Source: Ustilaginoidea virens (lineage: Eukaryota > Ascomycota > Sordariomycetes > Hypocreales > Clavicipitaceae). Taken from it: a DNA stretch of 64,000 nucleotides. Shown piece by piece: positions 1 to 11,729 of the stretch. The stretch is taken from positions 3,286,001 to 3,350,000 of the forward strand of contig NC_057317.1 in the NCBI RefSeq assembly GCF_000687475.1, read 5' to 3'. Below the pieces are notes generated by a model. That model saw nothing but the letters and a program-made list of their open reading frames with translations, was not told the origin of the DNA and did no database searches. A program made the translations under genes and the position numbers. Numbering within the stretch: position 1 is the first letter of the stretch; every line of letters begins with the position of its first letter.

Positions 1-1254
1 CCGGCATGCAAGCAAAGCAGCGTGTCGCCGCCGCGTGACCGAATCGTCCTGCAAAGGCGCGCTGCCGGCAGCCCTCATCGTCCCGCCCTCGTGCCATGCC
101 GTGCCCGTGCCCTTCCCTCCCTTGCCTGCCCCTCTTTCCTTCCCTCGATTCTCCCTTTTTTTTTTTTTTTTTTTTCTTCTTCCTTCTCTTTCTTCTTACT
201 TTATTGCAAAAAAGAAGAAAAGAAAAAGAAAAGAAAAAGAATAGAAAGAGAAAGAGAAAAGCGGAAACATGGGCGTAGGCCTTTGTCACTACGGAGCCTC
301 CTCCGTCTTCTCCCTTGAAACAAGGGCAGAAGGGTTCTGTTCTCCCTGGGAAGGGCATCATCCATCGCATGGCGTCATCACGGTGCCTCGAGTCTCCTTG
401 GGCTCAAGGGCGTCGCCAGCTTGGCAATGTGCGTCATGGCGTCTGACGACCCAGACTGTCACTGACGCAGCGAGTGCAACCCAGGCCAGCCAGTCAGTCA
501 GTCGGTCAGGTCAGTCAGTCATCTGGGTCGACGCTGTCTTCGCCTGCTTCCTCGCCTGTCGTCGACTGTGACCTGTCGCTGTCGCTGTCGCCGTCGCCGT
601 CGCCGTCGCCAAGTCGCGACAACACGCGTTTGGATGCCTCGCGCCCCATTGACCCTGCCAAACCCTACTACCGCTAGCCAATATGCCTGCCGGTGGAATC
701 TGCCAAGGACCAAAAGGAAGAAAAGGCTCCTGCCGCTAAATTCTACCCGAGACGCAGCTGCAGCGGCACCAACAACGGCACCAACAACGGCACCAACAAC
801 AGCACCAACAACATCACCAACAGCATGTCGCTTTCAGACACACCGAATGCAGCTCGGCTCCTCGGAGCCACACAGCTACATGTAGTGTGCTGTGCTGTGT
901 GTGCTCTCTGGCCTCGCGGCTCCTCCGCTGCCTCTCCCTTCCCCCACCGCCGTCCGGACAGCCAAGCCAGCCTTGGGCATGTCGTCGGGCTCCATGGCCT
1001 GCCACGGCAGCCATAGCCAGCCAACGCCGGCACCAACGGCCAGGCCAGGCCAGGTTGGTTGGTTAAACCTAACCTAACCCGTCCACGGACTAGTTACATG
1101 GCGCAAAGTTAGTAAATCCCTTCTCCCTACCAGCCCTGCGGTTGCTTCCTTCCCCGTAGGCAAGGTACGTAGTAGGTACCGGTACGTGCAAGCTACCGAG
1201 TCCCCGACATGGCCGGTGGTGCCCCGCAAACCGTGCTGTACTTGTACCGTCCGG

Positions 1255-1300
1255 CAGACAGACCCAGACCCAGACCCAGACCCAGGCCCAGGCCCAGACC
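1255..1300. repeat. CAGACC/CAGGCC hexamer repeat
   Basis: About seven tandem copies of a six-base unit, CAGACC drifting to CAGGCC. It lies in non-coding DNA. Confidence 0.85.
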
Positions 1301-2345
1301 CCTGGGGTACAGCGCTCAAGAGTCTATTTTGGGACTGGGATTCGGATTGGGATTCTGCAGATCAACAGTCTCAAGCCTTAGGTACCCCCCCCCCCACATG
1401 TAGACTCCTACGGAGTACACTCTGGTAGCAACCAGTCTGGGAGGGAGACGACGACGACCTTTGCATATTGCGCCTCAAACGTGTAGAACCCCGTCATCAA
1501 TAAGCTGATTTCGACGCGTGGGTGGCAGACTGCATGCAGCGCAGCGCAGCACGCTACTCCCAAGTAGGTATACAGATCCTCGCTCAAACAAGCAGCTATT
1601 ACAGTATTCATCGTCAAGAACAAAACGCGACACAAGACCAAAATGAACCCCAAAATACAAAAAGTAGTGCTGACGACGACAAAGTTGTTGTATATAAATG
1701 AAAATGAAATGAAATAAAATAAAATAAAATAACAAAATAACAAAATAAAAAATAAAAAAAAAAGAAAGAGAAAGAGGGAGGAAAGAGAAGAACAGAACAG
1801 ATGCAAAGTAGTGCTGACGTCGACAACTCGGACCATGCGCGGCGTCTTGGGCTTCGTGACCTCGAGTGCGCAAAAGTCTGGTTGCTCGCCTTTCCTTGCA
1901 TGCATACCTACCTACCTAAACCTTACCCAGCCTCACTCGTCTCGCTTCTCTGACCGGCAAAGTCGCTTGGGCTAATTAATCCTAAACAATGTCCCCCGGC
2001 TTGAAATCAGAAAATGAACAAAATGAACAAGTAGCGAGATAGATAGATGGCAGAGAGCACAAAGCAGAAAGCAGGAAGCGTCATCACGGGAGTCGCGCTT
2101 GCTCGCTCTGGTCCTTGATCTTGTCCAACAATCTGTTGCTGCCGCCAACTCCCCCTTCTTGTTTTGTCTACCACTCGAACGGGGGAGGGGGGGGGGGGGA
2201 AACAAAAATTCAAAAAGTCTCGAGGCCGCCGTCAATGCTGATTATGATGCTGCATTTGTGCCATCCATGCAAACGCTGTTGTTGGAGCAGCAACTGTGAG
2301 AGAAGACAAAAAAGAAAGGGAGGGGAAAAAACACACACAAAAAAG

Positions 2346-2348
<3 letters not shown>

Positions 2349-2404
<56 letters not shown>

Positions 2405-2405
2405 G
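2349..2405. repeat. (AG)n microsatellite followed by (ACAG)n
   Basis: More than twenty AG dinucleotides followed by a short ACAG run. It lies just beyond the stop codon of the skt5-type gene on the minus strand, probably in or next to its 3' untranslated region. Confidence 0.9.
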
Positions 2406-2627
2406 CAGAGAGGAAACTGTTCCCCCCATGTACGGCCCATCCCAGTTGTCGCCAAAAGAAACATCGTCGTCCTTTCCCCACATCCAGCTTGCTCGAATGG
2501 GAAATCAGACCGAAACAAGGTTTGCCATGAGACATCCCCCCTCTCGACGTTTCCTTCATCTTGGTACAGCCGAGCGACCTCATTTCGTCGGCTTCTGCCC
2601 ACGCCGTGATGCAAAGGTAGCCGGGCT

Positions 2628-5053
2628 TTACATGACAACACAATCCTTGTCGTCCTTGCCTCCCTTCTTGCCACGAGGCGGTCCAACCTCCATTGGCGTC
2701 CCCTCTCCGCTGACAGCAGCCTGGATGGCGGCAATGCGTTGCTTGGCTCGCTCGTCGCCAGCATCGGCAGCTCTGACGTACCAAACGTTGGCTTCGAGCA
2801 TGTCGCGTCTGCAACCGATGCCCATTTCGGTAAAGTAACCCACGGCATATTGGGCCTTGACGTTCCCTGCAAACAGAGAGATAAAGAACAAGAAAGAAGC
2901 ATGGTCAGCATGGCCTTTTTTTCCCTTCCGAGATTTGTGCGTGCCTTTTTGCTCCCACCAGTTTGCAGCTCGCTTGGTTGCCCTCGCTTCCACTCACCTA
3001 GTTCGGCAGAACGCCTCGCCCACTCATACGCCTCTTCCTCGTCCTTTTCCAGGATGGGGGGCGCTCCAACCATGTACCAGGCGCAGAGCCCCATCATGGC
3101 AGCCGCGTGGCCGCGTTCGGCTGCACCAGTGTAGAAATGGACACTCAGGGCCGGGTCGCGGGGGCAGTTCAATCGACCTTGTTCGTACGCATCGCCCATC
3201 CGGTAACTAGCCTCCGGGTGGCCCAGATCTGCCGCCTGGGTAAACAATTCGGCCGCATAGCTCGCATCAGCAAATATGTCGTCGCCATATCCTGTCTCGT
3301 ACAGGCAGCCAAGCTGGTACGGGGCGGCGTTGTACTGCGAGTCGGCGGCCTCGGAAGCCAGTTTCATCCACTTGATGCCTTCCCTGTATCGCTTCTCGCC
3401 GAGGTCGCCCGAAAGACAAGCCTTGCCCAGGCGCGTCATGGCACCTGGGTGCCGCTTGGCCGCAGCACTCCGAAGATATTGGACAGCCCTCGCAGGATCC
3501 TTACGCGGGCCCCATCCGAACTCGTAGCACAGCGCGGTCCGGTAAGCAGACTCGGCGTGCCCATGCTTGGCTGCGAGTACAAACAGCGGGAAGGCGGCGT
3601 TGTAGTCTTCTTTGCCTTTGCTGAACAGTCCAGATGCGTAGCCGTCTGCGAGGTAGTACTGGGCAAAAGGGTATCCAGCGTTGGCCAGCCGCTGGAGAAT
3701 CTGCCGAGCCTCTCGGACGAGCTCGTAAGGGCTGGCCACGGATCCCTCCACAACAGGACTCTCGAGATCTCGCAAGGGTTGCGGTGCTTGCTTCTTGGTT
3801 GCTTTCGGATCCGACACATCCAGGCCTTGTTCCTGGGCTGTGGAAATTAAAAATACCGCAAAGGAATACTGTATAGAGAAATCCGTCGTCTTTCTAACGT
3901 TCTGCCGATACATTTCCAGCGTCTTTTGGGTGCTCAGAAGCGACGCATTGTTTCCCACCACGGTCCTGAGGTTGGAGTTGTCCAAGGACAGTGGCGCTGG
4001 GGCTTGTTGAGGATAGGGGAGGTTGAGCAGCTCGGCGTACGAAGACGACCTGGCATCGGGAGATTTTCGAGACTGCACCGATGGGGCCCGCATGTGAGAG
4101 TTACCGGGCCCAAGGATCGGTGACCGACCTCGGGAACTGTAATCTGAGAGGGTGGAATAAGAGGACTTTGGGCGGATGAGAGACGTTCTTTGAAGAAAGG
4201 CGGAATTGGGAGAAAGGTGACGTCTGATGCTCGCGCCACTCTCCAAGAAATCCGACGAGGTTGAGCGTGGAACTTGGCCAGCAGCACCACTGGCGACGGC
4301 GGGCGGATACTCATGCTGCTGATGGTGATACTGGAACAGCGGGACTGGCATGTTCTTGAACGAGCTGCCCTCGGTCAAGGAACTTTCCGAAAACTCGCCG
4401 TTTGACAGGCAGTCCGAGGGGTCGTTGGCGCCATACACAGAGCTTGCGCTGGTGGCAGCTGAGGACTGCGCCGAGGGCTGTCGTTGCGAAGTGCTCACCG
4501 TGTTATCCGACTCCCGCCTCGTTCGAGCGACACCCCGACCTGGCGGCCGGTCGTGCGAAGCCACCGTGGTCATCATCGGTTCCATGTAGTGCTGTTGGTC
4601 CGTTCTCGATATGACGGGGAGGTTGGGGTCCAGCGACCCACGGCTAAACTCGACCGCCAGCGCATCGACGTCTGAAGGGACTGATGCAACTGTTGTTGGC
4701 GGCAGCTTTGGCAGCGGAGATTCGAGGTCCCGACTTTGCTCGACCGTTGCATTGAATTCATACGCATACGTGCTTGCTGGATCGCCAAACTGCTCTGCGT
4801 GAGGCGTCGTGTGCTCAACGTTGGCGTTTGACGGCTGCGGCCAACTTTTGCCCTGAAGGTTAACCCGCCTGGGGGAAACTGGTGCGTCAGATAGGTGTGC
4901 GCTGACTGCTTCAAGCGAAGGGGAGTCCAGAGGCTCTCTGGATATGTGTCCGCCTGTTGTCGACGCCGACGGGAAGCCACGCAGGGACATGGGATCACGA
5001 TTGTCGACATTGGGAGACGGCGACAGAGGCGGAGAAGTACTCGCCGCGGCCAT
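2628..5053 (-). CDS. skt5: Skt5/Chs4-type chitin synthase III activator (SEL1 repeats, CAAX end)
   Basis: Predicted activator that recruits chitin synthase III to sites of wall growth at the plasma membrane. Two exons are inferred: 5053-2998 and 2866-2628. The 131-bp intron has a GTGAGT donor and a TTTGCAG acceptor and joins ...SAEL to GNVKAQYAVGYF in frame, giving 764 aa. The first ~380 residues are Ser/Pro-rich and look disordered. The family signature near TLEMYRQNVRKT follows, then about seven SEL1 repeats (for example AGYPFAQYYLADGY, AESAYRTALCYEFGWG, EASYRMGDAYEQG). The last residues are KGGKDDKDCVVM, a CAAX box predicting prenylation, as in yeast Chs4. The N-terminal start MAAASTSPP follows a clean upstream region. 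The family call is strong; which of the fungal SEL1 paralogues it is cannot be settled here. Confidence 0.88.
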
Positions 5054-8000
5054 GGTTCTGTAATTCGGACTGCTAACAAAATGGCTATCGCTGTGCTACC
5101 AATTCTTCGAAACAAAAGGCCGTTATTGCTGTTATGCAAAATTCCAGAAGGGTAGGAAGTTCAGGGATGAATATCGTAAATTTCGCAACGCTTGGGTTCT
5201 GGTATGTTGATTGACTCGAGGGCAACGGGAGTTGGCTCGTCGCTCGACATCCAACAAGGGTGGGAAGGGGGGGGCTGCTTGTAACACTGCAGCCAAGCTA
5301 AAGAACCGAACCCGGGGGGGGGGGGGGGAGGGGGGGGGGTAATAAAAATGGATCCAAGCGGGATATGGATGGCCTCGTCAACTCGGATTCAATGGATTCG
5401 ATGAGTCTAGGAAGTATCAGGCGAGCGAGAGCCAGAGAGTGTGGGGAGGACGACAGGCAAAAATGCAAATACAAATACGGAGCAAAGAACGAATAACGAG
5501 TGTAGAGAGAGAAGAGTCTGGAAAGGGCCCCGGGGGGAAAAAAAAAAAAAAGAAAAGAAAAAAGAAAAGAAAAGAAAAGAAAAGGTTGCATGTGTCCATA
5601 CTTGCCAACGAAGGCCACAGCCACAGGGCCCCCTGATTATTCTTGGGGAGGGTACGAGGCAGGAGCGGTTCGGTTCACTGAGGGTTGATCACGCCACGGC
5701 GGAAGTATATTGGCTGGCAGCTGGCACCCTGACACCCTTGACTTGCCAGGCGTCTTTCTTTCCGAAGAGGCGGGGAGGGGCCAGCCAACCACAACCCAGC
5801 TTGTACCATGGACGCCGAGTGGCCAGCGCGTGTGGAGTAGTCTGCGAACCGCTAGTTCCAAGGTGGCAGACGGCCAAGAGCGAAAGGCGCCAGCAGGACG
5901 TAGTAAGCGCGGTAACTCCGTCTACAGGCAATGTGTCTACCAGGTACCTAGGTGCAAGTACCTACCTACCTTAGGCTAGGTTAGGTAGTTGGATCCTAAA
6001 TTTCCAGCGAAATCGAACTTGGAGCGCAAGGCGCAAGTCGCAAGTTGCGGGCAGAGTGAGCGAGGGCAATGCAGACAAGAGGCTGAACCCAGGAGGCTGA
6101 ACCCAGGGCCTGAACCCAGGGGCTGAACGCAGAGCAAGCCAGCCGCAGCCAGCCAGCCGCAGCCAGCCAGCCAGCCAATCAGGTCAGCCAGCCAGTCAGC
6201 CCGAGCCAAGGTCAGGTCTGGTTCTTCAACTGCACGACGGGGGGTCCCTTTGGCCGAATGACGACGTGCCCTTGACTTGACGGGATGGGTCTTTTTTCTG
6301 TTTTTGTTTTTTTTCCGTCGTGCATGAATTATGCAGGCGTCTGCTCCGTACTAAAATTCCCTAACCTTTGCCCCAGATTTACAACCCTTGCCAGTCGCCG
6401 GTTTGACTACCAGGCAGTACCCGGCTAGGAGGTAGTTTGACAGGCTGGGTGAGAGAACCTCGGGGGAGCCCATTTGAGATTAGCAATACTGGGGCGGCGG
6501 CCCTTGTTACTAAGCTCCGAGACATGGGGGCCCCGAGTAGTACGTTTCGGCCATGTGGTTGAAGTTGAGAATATATAATCTGCCATGAATGAAATATCAT
6601 AAACACACATGCATTATCAATGCGAGACTCTTTTTACTCGGTTGATCTAGCTGCTCGGTTTTTTTTTGGGGGGGGGTTTTTTTTTTTTTTGGCAAGTCGT
6701 GGCGGACTTATCGAGAACCAGGAGGTAGGAGGTACCTTAGCTACCTCCTTACCCGGTACGTACCTCTACTTCCCTCGGCGTTTTTTTTTTATCATTTTTT
6801 TTTTCAGCCCGCTTTGCTTTATCTGCTCCGAGTCTGGTTCCGTACCAAGTCCATCTTTCTGTTGAGAATAGACAGGTAATAGGCGGGGAATAACCCGCAG
6901 TTATTCTCTCCGTGTTGCAGATCTCTGCGGATTAGTAACCAGTTCAAAGCGCGAAACAAGGTCCTGCGTTACTACATGTACTGTTCCCAAGGCACCCAAC
7001 GGAGTACAGTTGGGGGCAGAAAAGCCCCAGTGCCGTGCTAGCCCACCTGCAGTTGTTGACCTTGCTCTAGTCGCTAGGCTAAACATTATTGTAGGTCGCG
7101 GTTCTCCGCTCTTGGTATGCAGTACGTATGCGTGCTGCGGAGTATGCACCCATGATGGAGCTCTTCTTGACGATGAACATCTTTTCAATTGCTGACTTGG
7201 GTACCTGGCCAGGTTTGCCAGACTCCTCCAAATTGCTTTCCAGGAATATTTATGTAGCCCCTACTCCGTACAGAGCACGCACTTTGTCAGTCCTTTTTTG
7301 GAATGACGTTGCAGCACCTACCTTGGGTACGTGCATAACCAGGGATCCTAGACTTGTGATCAAGTACCTAATTGGGAAAGCTGGTATGGAACCGCTTCTA
7401 TAACGGGCGCTTGGCATTCGGAGTACGAGAACTCAACTTTGCATAAGGTACCTGTACCTAAGACAGTGCTCGCATATGATTGGATAAGCCGCATTGGCAC
7501 GTGCACGTGGCCGGAAAGTAGAAGGAATCACGTCAAATGCTTACGTCCGCACTCGCTGCTTTGTAAGGAGTTGAGACCCTGCAGATTGGTTCATGGGTTG
7601 CCAAGGAACTACTGCGTGAATGGTACATGCCTTGGCTTTTAGTCATTCCTAGTAGGAAGCAACCTTTGGGTGCCGGGCCAATGCTGGAATGCTGGCTGGA
7701 ATGCTCAAATGTCCATGTCGTCATAGTTACAGCGGAGAGATGCTATTTTAGGAGGCACCTACCTGGTACTCGTGCGGAGTGCGGAGTACGCAGTCCGTGT
7801 ACTATACCCTTCGTTTCGCTGTATGCTCAAAACTTTCCCATGGTTCTATCCAACCGTCGAGGGCGGGTAATACTAGGTCGCCAGACACCGCAAGAAATCA
7901 GTCGAGACGGGTTTATTCTGGCATCATTTACTTGAAGCCTCATAAGACGCAGTTGTGCATCCGCAGACATAGCCACGGCAGGAGCCAGCTAGGCTTTGCC

Positions 8001-8562
8001 CGGTTGTTACTTGTGGCGGGGGTGATGCCAGGCGCCTTCTCGTTTGGGCAGTCGGCCAACCAACTTGGCCTGTTTGCCATGTACAACAACCGCCAGCGCC
8101 ACCTACCCTAGGTGCCAGGCACGTCGTGCATGCACCTACAGACCATCAGTCTGGTGCGCCACACCACCACCAGACCACCAGACCCAACCCAACGGAGGCG
8201 CTCTAAGAAGGGGGGGGGGCGGTGCCTAGACTGCGCCACGTAGATCATGCATGATGCTGGAAAAACAGCCTCGCTCGTCATTTTTTTGCCCAGGGCTCAA
8301 AAGAAAGACTGTGGGCAAGTCGTGATGAAAGACGGACCGCAAGAATCCACTCAGGACTCGCGCCCTCGAGAATTGTTGCGGGTTTTTTTTTTTTTTTTTT
8401 TTGGCCTCCCGAAAATCCAACGTGGCCAAAGTGGAAGTCTCCTCCAAACGGCGCGGTGAGCGGGTGTAAGGGGACTTTTCGCGGCGTCGACGAAATGAAA
8501 CCATGACTCAGAACCTGAGCTGGCGCGGCGAAGCACTCATTTGGGAAGCTCGAGTCGAGGGG

Positions 8563-8627
8563 GGCCAGGACCAGGACCAGGACCAGGATCAGGACCAGGA
8601 TCAGGATCAGGACCAGGACCAGGACCA
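8563..8627. repeat. GGACCA/GGATCA hexamer repeat
   Basis: About ten tandem hexamers of the form CAGGAC or CAGGAT. The repeat explains a long apparent Val/Leu/Ile ORF on the minus strand here, which I do not regard as a gene. Confidence 0.85.
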
Positions 8628-8927
8628 TCGGACGATAGAGTTGGGCGTCGGGGGCGTGACTTTTTGACTTTAACTTTTGACCTTATTCTCGGGGAAGCTG
8701 GTAAGTGCGGGAAAATGGGGGAAATGCAACGAGTTAAGATGCAAAGGCCGCGTTTGGTGGCGCAAGACTACTTGCAGAACCCCCAACCGCTCGCGGTGCC
8801 TTGATTGGCCGATGGATCTGGAGCCGTGACGCGACAACCACCTGGCTGGCTGGCTGGCTGCCCGCCAACTGCCCGCCAACTGCCATGCCCAACTAACTGC
8901 CAGCCAACCCTCCCTCCTCCTCCTCCC

Positions 8928-8936
8928 CATCATCAC

Positions 8937-8970
<34 letters not shown>
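8928..8970. repeat. (ATC)n trinucleotide repeat
   Basis: About thirteen CAT/ATC triplets in non-coding DNA about 600 bp upstream of the Hsp20 gene. It explains poly-His and poly-Met chance ORFs on the two strands. Confidence 0.9.
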
Positions 8971-8971
<1 letters not shown>

Positions 8972-9369
8972 CCACGAGGCCGCGAGTTTCGACCTGGGGA
9001 CGCGCGGCCGTGATTCTTTGCGCAGGCCTTTTCCTTCCGTGCTGTGGCAAATCGCTACAGCCTTGCTCCGTATCGCGCCGTGAATGAATGAATGAAAAAA
9101 AAAAATTAAAAATGAAAAATTCGTCATCCCTTTTGTGCGCCCCAGGTGCCATTGCAACGGGATGCCGTCAAGCCGCGTGGCTTGTCCCGGCTTACCAATC
9201 TGCTTCGCAACCTGCTTCGCAACCCCTCCTGCCACCTAGAGCCGGTTCGGGACGCGTGTCGAATCAGCTGCCTGGCCGGTTGTGCTCGTGTCTGTCTGGT
9301 GGTTGCCACGGCCTTGACTTGATGCAAACGCATGTTAACAGCCCATGTGCCCAAGTTGTCGAGTATATC

Positions 9370-9377
9370 TATAAAAA
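9370..9377 (+). promoter_or_regulatory. Possible TATA box for the Hsp20 gene
   Basis: A TATAAAAA string lies about 200 bp upstream of the Hsp20 ATG. AGGGG and CCCCT strings, which resemble stress-response elements, lie nearby at about 9453 and 9226. TATA-type promoters are common on stress genes. The link to this gene is inferred from position only, and I saw no clear run of heat-shock elements. Confidence 0.4.
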
Positions 9378-9575
9378 GAAGCAAGCCGGCGCCCGTCTCC
9401 TGATGCGCCCCCCCGGGCCCAGCATTTACGGTTCTGATATTCCCATCTCTCTAGGGGGGGCATCCTGTACTCCTCTTTCCTAGCGCAAGGTAAACTCCAG
9501 TAATCAAATAAACGAAGAAGAAAGGAGAAGAAAGGAGAAATACCTGTTCAGCTGCATCAGTCAGTCCGTTTTACA

Positions 9576-10781
9576 ATGGCGGCGCCGCATAGCCGCAGTC
9601 AGGATCAACAGTCCTCCACCTCTCCAAACTTGTGGGAGTTTGTCTCCAACGCCGGTGACCCGGGTGCTTTCCTGGGCCACGGTGTAGACCACCAGAGATC
9701 GCCCCCATTCCCCAACTTCACCGGGGGATTCCCCTTTGCCGGTGGCTCCTTTTCCCATCGTGGACCACCTCATCCGCCCCATCACCACCCCCGTCAGCAT
9801 CACCACCCCCATCACCACCCCCGTCAGCATCACCACCCCCATCACCATCACCACCCCCGTCACCATCATCACCATCATCACCATCCCCATCACCACCCAG
9901 ACGGCAGGGGCCCGCCTCACCCTCGCCCTGATCCCCCCCTCAATCCCTGGACCCCGGACCCCGACTGCAGCGAATGGTCCATCTGCGGACGACACCACGA
10001 CCAACAAGCGCACCAGCACGGCGGACCGGAAACGCGTCGCGGACCCCCCCACTGCCCAGACAGCTCCGACGACGAAGCCAGCCCGTCAGGCGACAAGACG
10101 GCCGACGAAAACGCAACAGAAGCGTCTCCCGACACCGCGGCCGCCGACCCAGCCACCCCCGAGGACGGGCAATATCCTCCTCCTCCTCCGCCCCCCCCGC
10201 CGTACGGTCGCGAGTGCGGTCGCCGCGGCAATGGTCGCTTCGGGGGCCGACGCGGACGCCACGCCGGCATGCGTCACCGAGGACCTCACTGCCCGCGCGG
10301 CAGCCAAGCGTTCGACTTTGCCGGCATGATGCATGGGCTCGTGGACCACCCCTTCTTCCAAGCCCTGCGTGACCAGGCCGAGCGCCACCGGGGCGCCACC
10401 CCGGCCGAGGACGTCGACTTGTTCGCCCCCCCCGTGGACGTCTTCGACCTGGAACAGGCTTTCGTGCTGCACGTCGCCCTCCCTGGCGCCAGGAAGGAAG
10501 ACGTAGGCGTCAGCTGGAATCCCCACACCGGCGCGCTGACCGTCTCCGGAGCGGTCCACCGCCTCGGAGACGAGCACGCCATCCAGAGAATGGTGTCTGC
10601 CGAGAGGAGGGTAGGCCTGTTCCGGCGCAGCGTCAGGCTGCCTCCCCCGGGACCAGCGGCCGACAAGGAAGACGTCGATGGCTTCTCCATCACCGCCAAG
10701 CTGGAGGACGGCCTGCTTGTGGTGACGGTCCCCAAGATGGAGAAGGAGTGGACCGAGGTCCGCAAGGTCGACGTCGAGTAA
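9576..10781 (+). CDS. Small heat-shock protein (Hsp20 / alpha-crystallin domain)
   Basis: Predicted ATP-independent holdase chaperone that binds unfolding proteins under stress, 401 aa from one exon. The alpha-crystallin domain covers about residues 285-395: PPVDVFDLEQAFVLHVALPG opens it, KEDVGVSWNPHTGALTVSG gives the first strands, and GFSITAKLEDGLLVVTVPK the last conserved strand pair. The protein is about twice the usual length for the family because of a long N-terminal part. That part carries a His/Pro/Gln tract at about residues 68-108, an acidic Ser-rich section, a poly-Pro run and a Gly/Arg-rich block. The ATG sits in a good context (ACAATGG). The gene is convergent with the next gene. 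The family call is firm; the role of the His tract is unknown. Confidence 0.9.
   Translation: MAAPHSRSQDQQSSTSPNLWEFVSNAGDPGAFLGHGVDHQRSPPFPNFTGGFPFAGGSFSHRGPPHPPHHHPRQHHHPHHHPRQHHHPHHHHHPRHHHHHHHHPHHHPDGRGPPHPRPDPPLNPWTPDPDCSEWSICGRHHDQQAHQHGGPETRRGPPHCPDSSDDEASPSGDKTADENATEASPDTAAADPATPEDGQYPPPPPPPPPYGRECGRRGNGRFGGRRGRHAGMRHRGPHCPRGSQAFDFAGMMHGLVDHPFFQALRDQAERHRGATPAEDVDLFAPPVDVFDLEQAFVLHVALPGARKEDVGVSWNPHTGALTVSGAVHRLGDEHAIQRMVSAERRVGLFRRSVRLPPPGPAADKEDVDGFSITAKLEDGLLVVTVPKMEKEWTEVRKVDVE
9780..9898 (+). repeat. Coding His/Pro repeat inside the Hsp20 gene
   Basis: A 30-bp unit encoding HHHPRQHHHP is repeated about twice and then decays into CAT/CAC triplets. It is in frame with the alpha-crystallin domain and yields more than 25 histidines in about 40 residues. 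Confidence 0.85.
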
Positions 10782-11729
10782 CGAGTGGCCATGTAGAGCC
10801 TGTATGCTGCGTGGGTTCGAAATGGGTGGTGTGCGTTTTCCCCTTTGGGCTTGCGTTTGGAATTTGAAACGGGGCAAGCTGGTAAGGTTAGCTGGTGCTG
10901 CAGTGTCGCTCTCGTTTACCCGTACTATGTATGACTGCCTGACATCGGTTCGCGTATACTCGGACAAAACATGTACAAAAAGAGAAAAAAAAAAGAAAAT
11001 GAAGTAAACTGGCAAATTCCTGTATTGTAGTCAGGCTATGCAATACGCACATGTTAAATGAAAATCGCCAGACAGGACACAGTTATCCAGTAATCGGGTG
11101 CAACGGGTTCAACGGGTTCTGCGGGTTCAGCGGAATCGCGACCAAAGGCCGCTCTCTATTGTCGCGCCTCATCCTATGCTATGGGGTATATGCTAGTAGA
11201 ATAATTAAGTTATACGAGAAAGATGCATGCCAGGTAATGCTACGCGGTGTGTATAATATAAAAATAAAGACCCCCGTTCTTGCCTGCTCCGTCTTGGTTC
11301 ACGGATAGCCTGCCGCCAAGAAATATAGACAAAGAGAAATGAAGCTTCGCAAAAAGTGTCGAATGCGTTGGGATGCTGCGGGCTGTTGCGAGAAATAAAG
11401 GATGCCGTGGTCAAACATGCCGATTCCCACCTCACGCTTCACCAAAGAACACAGGGGCGGACAAGAAACAGCAACATAGGGGGTCGGGTCATACATAAAA
11501 GTTACAAAGAGAATAAAATACAAGAAAAAGAAAAAAAAAAAAGAAAAAAAACGAGAAAACAAACGAAGGAAGAGGTTTAGAAAAAAAATAAAAAAAAAGG
11601 AGGGGGAACCAGAAACGGCCAAGAATAAACTCCGGGTATGTCGACGTGATTCGTAAAGGCCATACGGCAGCGCAGGGCAGGGCAGGGCAGTGCTTGGGTA
11701 CCGGCTGCCGAGTAATGCTTACGCAACAC
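10782..11729. other. Intergenic region between convergent genes
   Basis: The 3' flanks of the Hsp20 gene (plus) and the 534-aa gene (minus). AATAAA-like strings occur near 11262 and 11392, an A-rich tract at 11520-11600, and GGGTTCAACGGGTTC-type short repeats near 11095-11135. No coding gene seen. Confidence 0.6.

Larger units (their letters stand above)
1..2627. other. Intergenic region, no gene recognised
   Basis: No open reading frame here has a recognisable domain. The stretch holds a poly-T run near 157-175 followed by an A/G-rich run, GTCGCC and ACCAAC short tandem runs near 570-610 and 770-825, the CAGACC repeat listed separately, and an A-rich tract near 1700-1800. Its right end is the 3' flank of the skt5-type gene on the minus strand. 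The short ORFs overlap on both strands and follow the simple repeats, so they look like chance. Confidence 0.6.
5054..9575. other. 4.5-kb divergent intergenic region
   Basis: Separates the start of the skt5-type gene (minus) from the Hsp20 gene (plus), so it should contain both promoters. I see no coding gene. It holds a poly-G run at 5314-5339, an A/AAAAG-rich tract at 5538-5584, repeated GCCAGCC and AACCCAGG blocks near 6070-6200, poly-T/poly-G runs near 6660-6690, and many GGTACCT and ACGGAGTAC-like motifs between 5940 and 8110. The overlapping short ORFs have no recognisable domain. Confidence 0.6.

Noticed and set aside
1061..1081. CCTAA-type run resembling a telomere
   Set aside because: Too short and not CCCTAA; no sign of a chromosome end.
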